From the NCBI GenBank assembly GCA_037176905.1, contig JBBBWG010000001.1, positions 24,929 through 46,733 of the forward strand: 21,805 nt of DNA, given 5' to 3'. The notes below the pieces were generated by a model. It saw nothing but the letters and a program-made list of their open reading frames with translations, was not told the origin of the DNA and ran no database searches. Numbering within the stretch: the stretch's first letter is position 1; every line of letters starts with the position of its first letter. The DNA comes from Azolla pinnata. Its lineage: Eukaryota > Streptophyta > Polypodiopsida > Salviniales > Salviniaceae. This document shows, piece by piece, positions 1 to 7,200 of this stretch. Position numbers and translations under genes: made by a program.

Positions 1-408
1 AATAGCTTCCGATTTTATGTAACGAGATGTCTTTGCTCATCCTTCAGCGACGGGAGGAGCGGCTTCGGAGAAGGATCTTAGAGTGTACAGAATTGATCAA
101 GGAGGGTCCCTCGACACCACTTCTCTTCCATCGAGTATCTCTACGGATAGTCGCCGTTAGCGAGGGAGGAGGGGGCGGGGGAACAAGCACACTTGGAGAG
201 CGCAGTACGACAGATAGTTGTATAAACAAAAGATTTCTCCTCTTGTTTGCTGTTGTTTTAAATTATCAAAAAGAAGATGAGAGAATGTTATCAAATTAAT
301 ATTTATAGCATTAAAAATTGACTCAAGACACATTAATGTCCTAATCGTGTTTCTACTGGTGATCAATCCAAAAAAACCAGCACAATGAGGATAGGCACCT
401 AGAGCCTA
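1..408. other. Unassigned stretch before the first recognisable plastid fragment
   Basis: No gene is recognised here. The first 230 bases are GC-richer and can be read as an open frame on either strand, but neither translation resembles a family I know and both are low-complexity (a poly-Gly run from the G-rich tract near 165-180). Bases 230-360 are AT-rich. Because a plastid rpl16 fragment begins at about 409, part of this may be older plastid DNA that has decayed beyond recognition. That is inference. Confidence 0.35.
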
Positions 409-486
409 GCAGGACGAAGGGCGATAACACGATATGCTCGTCGTGGCGGTAAACTATGGATACGAGTTTTTCCCGACAATCTTTGA
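409..486 (+). pseudogene. rpl16: Fragment of plastid rpl16 (ribosomal protein L16)
   Basis: Reading from 409, about 24 codons give Ala-Gly-Arg-Arg-Ala-Ile-Thr-Arg-Tyr-Ala-Arg-Arg-Gly-Gly-Lys followed by Leu-Trp-Ile-Arg-Val-Phe-Pro-Asp. This is the well conserved middle of plastid L16, which normally continues with Lys-Pro-Val-Thr. Here the frame hits TGA at 484-486 instead. Bases just upstream (about 393-406) resemble the preceding Ala-Leu-Glu-Pro codons, with the intervening eight or nine codons missing. L16 is normally about 135 residues, so this is a small internal piece and cannot encode a working protein. The plastid version fits better than the mitochondrial one, which differs in this motif. 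Confidence 0.75.
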
Positions 487-783
487 GGAAATACTAATGA
501 CTTGTCATTCCAAACAGATCCGAGTAGATACCGTGGATGAGTCAGCCGTATTCCCACCTATCCATCAACCGAAAATTTCATCGATATTCAGATTTCATTG
601 AGTCGAATCATAAGTGAACAGAAACTTAAAAAAAAAGTTTACCTTTACGAAGACGAGCCTTTTTCAGAGTTATTTTTGATGAAGTTAATTGATTGTTCAT
701 TATGGAAGGCGTCTACTAATTCTTATATATTTGTATATATATCCACTTTTTATATCGTGAATCTCTACACCATCCCTGCCTCT
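487..783. other. Unassigned stretch between the rpl16 and rpoC1 fragments
   Basis: No gene is recognised. The plus-strand frame at 598-792 opens with a non-ATG codon and includes a poly-A-derived Lys run. I cannot match it to a family. It lies between two plastid fragments and may be unrecognised plastid spacer. The AT-rich end (about 715-770) marks where similarity to rpoC1 on the minus strand stops. Confidence 0.3.
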
Positions 784-1080
784 AGCAAGTAGATTTGCTA
801 TGTAACTTGGGACTCGCTTTAGGAACCATACGTGAGTTACCGGACATGCTAATTGAATATATCCCATTCGGTATCTTCGAACCCGAGAGTCAGTGAATTC
901 AACCCCGCAATGCTTACAAAAATTGGAAGACTCCTCTTCATTATCAACAGATCGATAGTTTCCGCAGGCACAAATTCCACTTTTAATTGGCCCAAATATT
1001 CTTTCATAAAATAAACCATCTCGCTCTGGCTTATGGGTCTTATGATGCAATGTATAAGGTTAATCAACTTGGCCAACACC
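784..1080 (-). pseudogene. rpoC1: Fragment of plastid rpoC1 (RNA polymerase beta' subunit), N-terminal part
   Basis: Read on the minus strand from about 1080, the translation is Gly-Val-Gly-Gln-Val-Asp-stop-Pro-Tyr-Thr-Leu-His-His-Lys, then the hallmark region with [18 protein letters not shown], four zinc-binding Cys (CACG... CKHCG), [21 protein letters not shown] and PSYIANLLA. This is the N-terminal zinc-finger region of plastid RpoC1, normally part of a protein of about 680 residues. THKPE and [12 protein letters not shown] are closer to remembered bryophyte, lycophyte or gymnosperm forms than to angiosperm ones. Similarity ends at both sides, and a TAA at 1062-1060 interrupts the frame where a Gln codon is usual. 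The fragment runs opposite to its plastid-derived neighbours. It is non-functional. Confidence 0.88.
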
Positions 1081-1710
1081 GGAGCATGAAGTTTTTTCAA
1101 GATGAAAGAAACACTGTTGTTAGCGGGTCGTACGATCCCCAGTAAGTAGCTCCACCCGGGAGTTAAAAAGTAGTCCGGGCATTTTTTTGTTTTTCTTTGA
1201 AATAAATATAAGAAATCGTTCGTATAGTAACGGTGTTTCGAACTGGAAGTTGGCAAAACACTTGACCCGTAATTATTACCACCGCAACAAAATTGATGAA
1301 GGTATGAAATTGAATACTATTCTCCTAACATCACTTAATGATTCTATTTAAGATCATCGATGTTTTATTTTGCTATCATCCCAAATCGAGATGGTCGGAG
1401 TTTCGTCGACCTCAACCGTGAATTTCCATTCCTCTTCGAAATGGGTGGACAATAAATTTAGACCATGCTTCATTAGAAAATTCATTTTGTAACTCGCGTG
1501 AACGTGTGAATGAAAATGAAAAAAAGCTAACGCGGGATTGAGGCAAAACGGATTTCTGAGATTTACGACGCAACGATGACTTGTCCACTTCTTCTATGTT
1601 AAAAGCCTTTAATAAATAAAGAGGTAAGAAAAAAATTATCCTATTTTATCTTCATATCAAGTGACTTTTAATAGAATGGGCGGTTGATTACTCACAGATA
1701 TCTTTGTTTA
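1081..1710. other. Unassigned stretch, probably partly plastid
   Basis: No gene can be named. On the minus strand a frame runs from 1256 into the rpoC1 fragment, but in a different frame from rpoC1, and I do not recognise its first 50 residues. Because a group II intron domain V lies at 1711-1742 on the plus strand, the bases before it (about 1300-1710, AT-rich) are likely decayed intron body. That is inference from position only. Confidence 0.35.
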
Positions 1711-1742
1711 AGTTGTGTGAGAGCAAAACCTCACGTACAGTT
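1711..1742 (+). other. Remnant of a plastid group II intron, domain V
   Basis: These 32 bases fold as a typical domain V. The lower stem AGTTGT pairs with ACAGTT (including G-T wobbles), the upper stem GTGAG pairs with CTCAC, the loop is AGCAAAAC, and a two-base bulge (GT) sits on the 3' side. In active plastid introns the lower stem is usually AGCCGT with ACGGTT, and the first three bases AGC are part of the catalytic centre. Here they read AGT, with changes that are all C-to-T or G-to-A, as expected from decay of methylated cytosines in nuclear DNA. A possible domain VI and intron end follow near 1755-1773. The host gene was not identified. Confidence 0.6.
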
Positions 1743-1876
1743 TATAGAGAAGGAGCTTAAAATAAAAAGCTTACCCACCTCGATAAGGATTTGTATGAGA
1801 ATCGAGTTTATTCGAATTGCAAAACACTTGTGCAGATAGCTACTCCAGATGCCCATTGCTTCTCTAGGATCGTACA

Positions 1877-1892
1877 GGCTGTAACAGGCTGA

Positions 1893-1925
<33 letters not shown>

Positions 1926-2008
1926 TGGCACCTCGATGTTGGCTCTTCGCCACCTGGGGCGGTAGTACGTCCCAAGGGTTGGGCTGTTCGCCCATTACAG
2001 CGGTACGT

Positions 2009-2044
<36 letters not shown>

Positions 2045-2232
2045 ATATCCGGTGCGGGCGTTAGAGCATTGAGGGGACCTTTCCCTAGTACGAGAGGACC
2101 GGGAAGGACGCACCTCTGGTGTACCAGTTATCGTGCCCACGGTAAACGCTGGGTAGCCAAGTGCGGAGCGGATAACTGCTGAAAGCATCTAAGTAGGAAG
2201 CCCACCTCAGGATGAGTGCTCTCCTACTCGTA
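1877..2232 (+). rRNA. rrn23: 3' fragment of plastid 23S rRNA gene (non-functional)
   Basis: From about 1877 (ACAGGCTGATCTTCCCC) to about 2232 the sequence follows the 3' end of plastid 23S rRNA closely. It includes the peptidyl-transferase segment, the GTACGAGAGGACC sarcin-ricin loop near 2088-2100, and the segment GCTGAAAGCATCTAAGTAGG. This is roughly the last 350 bases of a gene of about 2.8 kb, so it is a partial copy. Similarity fades after GCTCTCCTACTC, before the normal 23S end. The open frames that can be drawn across it on both strands are artefacts. Confidence 0.9.
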
Positions 2233-2263
2233 CTTAAGAAGTCTCTAATTTGAAAACCCGAGA

Positions 2264-2287
2264 TAAGGTCACGGCAAGACTAGCCTA
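2264..2287 (+). rRNA. rrn4.5: 5' fragment of plastid 4.5S rRNA gene
   Basis: TAAGGTCACGGCAAGACTAG matches the first bases of plastid 4.5S rRNA (usually GAAGGTCACGGCGAGACGAG) with G-to-A type changes. In plastids 4.5S follows 23S after a spacer of about 100 bases; here the spacing to the end of 23S similarity is about 30 bases. Only about 22 of roughly 100 bases remain before the sequence switches to rps7. Confidence 0.65.
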
Positions 2288-2295
2288 GAAATATA

Positions 2296-2409
2296 GAATC
2301 GGATCCAATATATCGTAATCGATTAGTAAGCATGCTGGTTGATCGTATCCCTAAAAATGGTAAAAAATCATTAGCTTATCAGATTTCTTATCAGGCTATG
2401 AAGCGGATT
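2296..2409 (+). pseudogene. rps7: Fragment of plastid rps7 (ribosomal protein S7), N-terminal part
   Basis: From 2296 the plus frame reads [18 protein letters not shown], then [13 protein letters not shown] and YQAMKRI. This is the N-terminal third of plastid S7 (usually about 155 residues, typically [16 protein letters not shown]). Two codons have C where the family usually has a hydrophobic codon: CCT (Pro) at 2350-2352 in the RI-L-K position, and TCT (Ser) at 2386-2388. Both could be C-to-U editing sites in the source plastid. The first codons and the C-terminal two thirds are absent, and the frame runs straight into psbD sequence at 2410. Confidence 0.88.
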
Positions 2410-2490
2410 AGAAGAGATCGATTTGTTTTTGTTGGTTGGTCTGGCCTTTTACTTTTTCCAACCGCATATTTTTCCTTAGGGGGTTTTTTT
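2410..2490 (+). pseudogene. psbD: Fragment of plastid psbD (photosystem II D2 protein), near the N-terminus
   Basis: Codons from 2410 give [17 protein letters not shown] then TAYFSLGGF. This is the start of the first membrane region of D2, where [17 protein letters not shown] is nearly invariant. About 27 of 353 codons are present. It is fused in frame to the preceding rps7 fragment, so the open frame from 2332 to 2553 is a chimera and not a gene. After 2490 the frame leaves psbD and enters a stem-loop. Confidence 0.88.
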
Positions 2491-2494
2491 CTAA

Positions 2495-2520
2495 GCCTCT
2501 CCGATTTCTCTCGGAGAGGC
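2495..2520. repeat. Perfect stem-loop, 10-bp arms
   Basis: GCCTCTCCGA, a six-base loop TTTCTC, then TCGGAGAGGC form a perfect hairpin. Stem-loops of this kind are common in plastid 3' untranslated regions, where they protect transcripts. Its place after the psbD piece and before cemA does not tell which plastid gene it came from. A T-run (2484-2490) precedes it. Confidence 0.75.
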
Positions 2521-2589
2521 GAAAGATACATAACAAAACTTGTTCATTCTTAACAAAAAGGCTTTAGTTTTCGCTGTTCGAGAAGGGCA

Positions 2590-2755
2590 ATAATGCTTGC
2601 GTTCTTTATTCTTCTACTAACTGATTCATGCGTAGGGTTCCACTCTCCCCACGGTTGGGAACTTTCTGTAGGGTTTTCTTTTGAACATTTCGGATTAGCT
2701 CCTAATAAATATGCAATTCCTGCTTTGTATCAACGTTTCCAGTTATTTTAGATAC
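2590..2755 (+). pseudogene. cemA: Fragment of plastid cemA (envelope membrane protein), C-terminal part, with a frameshift
   Basis: From about 2599 the frame reads AFFILLLTD, then [10 protein letters not shown], then [15 protein letters not shown]. This matches the late part of plastid CemA (usually a conserved LLTD[13 protein letters not shown]). At about 2729-2732 the frame slips by one base. The next bases read Thr-Phe-Pro-Val-Ile-Leu-Asp-Thr in another frame, exactly the CemA continuation. A single-base deletion explains this. The sequence then switches to atpA at about 2755, so the last 25 or so CemA residues are missing. Confidence 0.82.
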
Positions 2756-3148
2756 AAGCAAGTAGCTGGTAAATCAAAATTAGAATTAGCTCAATTTGCA
2801 GAATCGGAAGCTTTCGCACAATTTGCTTCTGACCTCGATAAAGCTACTCAGAATCAGTTAGCCAGAGGGCAACGGCTACGTGAATTGCTCAAGCAAGCTC
2901 AATCAGCGCCGTTGTCGGTGGAAGAGCAAGTGGCTACTATTTATACAGGAGTTAATGGATATTTGGATATACTAGAAGTTGGACAAGTTAAAAGGTTCTT
3001 GATTCAGCTACGTGAATATGTAACAACCAATAAACCCCAATTTGGTGAAATCGTTCGTTCTACAAAGACGTTTACGGAACAGGCAGAAACCATTTCAAAA
3101 GAAGCAATTAAAGAGTCAATAGAACTTTTTTTACTGTAAGAAAAGTAA
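2756..3148 (+). pseudogene. atpA: 3' part of plastid atpA (ATP synthase CF1 alpha subunit)
   Basis: Codons from 2756 read KQVAGK, then [28 protein letters not shown] and onward to the C-terminal helical domain of CF1 alpha. About 127 of roughly 505 codons are present, so the nucleotide-binding domain is gone. [17 protein letters not shown] and FLIQLREY are closer to remembered bryophyte or fern forms than to angiosperm ones. Two Leu positions are read as Ser: TCA at 2774-2776 and TCG at 2804-2806. The frame stops at TAA 3137-3139, where the family usually has Gln. Two more codons (Glu-Lys) and a second TAA at 3146-3148 follow, which is the usual alpha-subunit end. It is the longest plastid piece here. 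Confidence 0.92.
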
Positions 3149-3214
3149 CTAACAGGACGTTTCGACTCGTTGGAACAGGTTGATGCGTTTACCAAACCGT
3201 CTTAGGAGGTACCA

Positions 3215-3822
3215 AATGATCATATTTTTAATCTTCATTGTAGTCTCATAAATGAGTGGATACACAAACATTATTATACACTTTGTCTAATGGGTTATAT
3301 TTGCACTAAGCACAGAGAGAGAGTGAGAGGTTAATATATCTATATTTGTTTATTTCTCTCTCTAGAATCCTTCATTTAGATACATAAATACTCTTGCTCT
3401 TACTCATTCTTTGTCTTAGATTCTCCACCAGATTCCTCTTTCCCAAATATGCCATTAATTTTAAACACAAGTTTCTATCTCTTCTGAAGCCTTCCTTCAA
3501 GCACCAACACAGCTTTTGCTTCTCCTTTTTCTTCTCCTTCTTCTTCTTCCTCTTTCTTCCAACACTCTAGTGTTTTCTCTCCCTTCACCTGCGGCCTGCT
3601 ACTTCTGATTGATGCATCAACCGCATTGCTTCAAACACAACAAGCCTGGCAGTAGCTAAGGGGAAGAGGAGAACAGAGAGGGGAACAAGGACCACAAGGA
3701 CAATGACAAGGGCCCAGGACTAAGGCAGCATCTGTAGTAGCATAGAAGAAAGAAACCTCATAATCTTGACTTAAACATAGAAGAAAGAAACCTCATTTGA
3801 CTGATGGTGCCACAAAAAGAGA
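3215..3822 (+). repeat. Diverged direct copy of the PIP5K 5' region (other copy 15796-16400)
   Basis: The two stretches align end to end. Shared stretches include the GTCTCAT...GATACACAAACATTA block, the AGAGAGGTTAATATATCTAT tract, GATTCTCCACCAGATTCCTC, CTTCACCTG-GGCCTGCT, TTGATGCATCAAC-GCATTGCTTC and GCAGTAGCTAAGGGGAAGAG. The match ends just before the PIP5K start codon, so this copy has promoter-proximal and leader sequence but no coding part. The flank is plastid debris on the left and a decayed fragment of the minus-strand gene on the right. It could be a remnant of a duplicated PIP5K whose body was lost. Confidence 0.85.
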
Positions 3823-3904
3823 GGAAAGAAGGTGAAGACGCTCGAGGAAAGTACTTGAATTTTGTTTCAGCAGAGAGGAGAAAGAAAATACTTCAATTTT
3901 GTAC

Positions 3905-4260
3905 CTCACACTTTCATTTGCCACGATTTTCAAACATATATACTTTATCAAATATACAAAATAACTTGAGAATATAAAAACTTCCCTCATTTTCTGACAC
4001 ATTAATAAATGACAACTTGACCCAAAACATCTTTCGACCTAAATTACTTTGTGGAAAAGATATTGGATCTACCATTGATCTGTTGTGTCCTTCCCTTTGC
4101 TTCCTCACTCTCCTATTTTTGTCACCGACTATTAAAAGGAAAATTAGGCGGCATGACCTAATTAGATTTTGCTTGAATTTAAAGTTAGATATATCAATGG
4201 GTATGCCAATGCATCGAACATGCATGTGCATGAATCTGTATGAACATGTGTGACATACAT
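3905..4260 (-). pseudogene. Decayed 5' fragment of the unknown minus-strand gene (copy alpha)
   Basis: The minus strand resembles the 5' flank and first 70 or so codons of the gene at 4633-6108. Shared words include Met-Phe-x-Val-Lys-x-x-x-Ile and Lys-Tyr/Val-Tyr-Met, and the upstream flank with GGCGGCATGACCTAATTAGA on the plus strand. It is broken by a stop (the frame ends near 3914) and lacks the rest of the gene. The same 5' region occurs again, also decayed, at about 9150-9500, so this is one of several partial copies within 9 kb, all in the same orientation. Confidence 0.65.
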
Positions 4261-4632
4261 AAATGTCTATATGCATATATATTTGAACCTTTTCCTAGCA
4301 TACATATGCATATTCACATGCATGCACACACATAATGTATTTATGAGCACGCATGTCAATGGAGGATGTATAAGCATGTTTAACAAGTCGGAAAAACAAA
4401 AGATTCTTTAAGCATGCATGTAGAGATAGAAGAAAGTGACTGTTAGCATGAATCAAGGGCCCAATGAAAACATATTTTAAGTAAGGCTTTTTGCAAAGAA
4501 CATTCAATACAAGCTCTTAGTTCAGGACAATTATATATTTCTTGAGCTTGGGTAATGATTCCAAGGCCAAGACAACACACTCTATTGTTTGTAAAGGGTA
4601 TTTAACATATTGAAAGTTTTATCTCTTGTAAT
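4261..4632. other. Spacer downstream of the unknown minus-strand gene
   Basis: AT-rich, with repeated short words built on GCATG and CATACAT (about 4200-4420) and no coding pattern that I can support. It holds the 3' flank of the four-exon minus-strand gene, so a polyadenylation site is expected here, but I cannot pick one with confidence. Confidence 0.4.
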
Positions 4633-6108
4633 TTATATTTGTCTTGCTTCCTTCCGTTTCCATGCTTCCAATTGTTCTTCTATAGTTGGAGCCCGTTCTT
4701 CTATTGACTTTGAAATCATAAGCTCCTCGTCTTTACAAATTTTAATTATTTCGCATGCGTCTCTTACATTAATCTGCATAAGTTCAATCTATAGAAAATT
4801 AATCTAACTAATCTTTATGATATATATATATTCCCTCTTGCTTTGAAACCGTGTCTTATAAATTAGCATTAAAATTGTTAAACTCATCTTTTACTTGTAA
4901 GACTGCGTCTCCGAGCATCAATCTAATGAGGGATTGTATCAATAGAAAATCATCGTCGCTTGCCTGGTTATAACATAATGAACGCTGAAAAACCTAATAA
5001 AAAAATAGTCGTATGTAAACCAACTAGCAATTTCAATAAAAATAAGGGAAGAGGTTAAAAATAACACTTACCTCATAATTTATACACAATTCTCCCACAG
5101 GTTGCACACTAGGGTCACAATTTTGTACCCTCGTCGCCGAAATATTTGTCACTGTCAATGTGCCAAAACGCCAAGTTCTATTTCCACATATTAGAAGATA
5201 GATTGGTTTATCTTTATGTATGTCAATATTTTCCATAGCTTGATCAACCGCAAGTGACGCACACTCGAATAATTTGCCTTCTTTTGATTCCTACAATTCC
5301 AATTAGCAAAATAGGTAAAAAGATAAAAATGTACATTAGGAAATACAAGAAGGAAAGACAATAGGCTAACCGAATAATCATGTTTGAATTGAATTATCAT
5401 CAAGGTTCTCATTTTCTTTTCTACTGTAGCAAACTTCACCGTCTTTGGCTGTCTATGGTCAAGTTTATTCTCCTCCAAAAACTTTGTATGCAAGGCCTTG
5501 ACCATTATATTTGGGATTCCTCTAGTGCTAGTTACTTCATCGTCGAGTATTAGACCTTGATCACTCGAAGATGCATTATCAAGAGAGTCCTCGTCCGTAT
5601 AAATTGCAGGATTTAAAGTTTCACTCAGTTCAAAGTGTACAGGAGCCACTTCATCCTCTAATCGCTCTATTTCTTTCTCCTTTTGATTCTCTTGACCATC
5701 AACCCGCATTTGTTTACGAGTAGCCTGCTGCTCTAATTTCCTCCTTTGCTTAAAAACCCAAAAAGCTTTGGACAATTTGAAGAAACAAGCAAAAAAGGCA
5801 AGGTGTAGATGCATGTTACCCATCACATCACCACTGAGCCAGTGAACCCCGAACCAAGCACTTTCATTTGCCTCGACCGTTGAGAATATGTACTTCATCA
5901 AGCAGTTCAAAGCACTTACGTCCATAACTTTAGAACATAAGAACTTGCCGACGTTTTGTCGCATAGGAGTCACAAGAATATGTGGAAACTTGACCGGAAA
6001 CATCTCTTCATCCAGAATGCTTGGGGGAAGTGACCTTGAATGGTCAGTTGATCTCAAATCCATTTCGGTGTTCTTCCCTTCCCTTCCTTCCGCTCCCGGT
6101 TCTGTCAT
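4633..6108 (-). CDS. Four-exon gene of unknown function, about 393 residues
   Basis: No family recognised. The proposed exons on the minus strand are 6108-5371, 5290-5072, 4963-4895 and 4788-4633, ending in TAA at 4635-4633. All introns are phase 0 and bounded by GT and AG; the second has the strong donor GTAAGTG, the first donor (GTTAGC) is weak. The joined frame is open: 246, 73, 23 and 51 codons. Visible features: an N-terminal part with KFPHILVTPMRQNVGKFLCS, a basic and acidic charged stretch (about residues 120-155: QRRKLEQQATRKQ and EKEIERLEDE), and a charged C-terminus (IEEQLEAWKRKEARQI). The end of exon 1 and exon 2 are also found in decayed copies at 9493-10375 and 11618-12712; exon 1 sequence recurs at 3905-4260 and 8690-9492. 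The conservation of splice junctions argues for a real gene or a mobile-element gene. Exon 1 may be over-extended if it hides a further intron. Confidence 0.5.
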
Positions 6109-7200
6109 TGGCTATTATAGCTGGAGAAAAAGGCGACATGACTAAATTAGACCGCTCGGACCTCAAAGGAAAAGTGCAGCAAACATGTATGCGCATGGGC
6201 GACATGCGTCTATGTCCCCCACGTAAAAAAAAAAAACACTGGTAACGGTGTTCTTCACATAAGCAAAAGATTCCAAAAGGAATCACGTCATGCATGCATT
6301 AAATATGCAAAGAGATCCAATCAACGAATGTTTTTGTTGTATGCGTTGCATGGTGCGGAAAGCTGGCTTACCGGTAGACGCCAGCAGATGGACGGCGGAC
6401 GGGACGGCTGCAGATGCACGGCAGAAGACGGAAGGTGGCAGACGGGCGGCAAAGATAACGCGACAGCAACGATGCAGAAACAGAAAGAAAGGTACAAAGA
6501 AGAGGATCTAGGGTTCTTTTCTGGGCAGATTTAGACAGTTTGGCTTCTTCCGGTCAAATTTGGCGGAGCTCCTCTCTCGGTCTTCGGAACATTTCTCAGC
6601 TGTGTTAGCAAACGGCGAAGACCTTGTAAGAGCCGCCCCGTGTCACATTGGGACGAGCCGAATCTGAACGCAGTGCTGAGCACGTCAGGCGTGACTGTAG
6701 ACCTTTATTCGGCGGTGAACTAGATAGAGCTAGCTTCAGCAATCCCACTACATACCGTAATAGAAAATACGCAAGGCATGCCCGATTCGAGTGATATTCT
6801 TCGAGCCTAATTCCGCGAAAGCCTAAACAACTCAGACGCCTTCCCCGGCTGCTCGAATTGCTCCTGTTACCACGAGCAAAAGAGACATAAAATCATTCGG
6901 ATACCAAGCAGTTTGAATTAACCTTCTTCGACTCCTCCTGCCGACTTGCTGGGGTTCGGGTTTCGATTGGCTCTTTCGCAAGGATGTTGAGCTTAGGGCC
7001 GCGAGTACATCGGTCGGGGATTCCAACGGCCTTTATCTTCACTGTTCTAGGTGTTGCAAATAAAAAAGACCAAAATGACAACTTGTTAGATTCTGCGTCC
7101 CCAGTATGTTGACACAATTCGAGAGTCTCGACGAAAATCATCTTAGAAAGCTAGCTCATGGACGAAAAACTATTTGAAGATCAGGAATCACTTCCTCAAC
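6109..7200. other. GC-richer intergenic segment upstream of the unknown gene
   Basis: This stretch is noticeably richer in G and C than its surroundings (especially 6340-6720 and 6830-7100). The first 100 bases are the conserved 5' flank of the minus-strand gene, also seen at 4130-4260 and 9450-9540 (GGCGACATGA... followed by AATTAGA). The minus-strand frame at 7141-6893 (82 codons) and plus-strand frames near 6290-6534 look like translations of this composition, not genes; none resembles a family I know. It could be the promoter and leader region of the minus-strand gene, or an old insertion of unknown type. Confidence 0.35.

Noticed and set aside
27-366. Overlapping open frames on both strands at the left edge (90, 61 and 69 codons)
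   Set aside because: They overlap on opposite strands, contain low-complexity Gly or Pro runs from a G-rich tract, and match no family I know.
849-1256. 135-codon minus-strand frame covering the rpoC1 fragment
   Set aside because: It is in a different frame from the recognised RpoC1 codons, so most of it is a shadow; the upstream 50 residues were not recognised.
1864-2182. Open frames across the 23S rRNA fragment
   Set aside because: The nucleotide sequence is clearly rRNA; these frames are by-products on both strands.
2332-3148. CRISPR array, prophage or bacterial operon
   Set aside because: The stem-loop and close gene fragments could suggest bacterial DNA, but the genes are plastid and the context has spliced plant genes.
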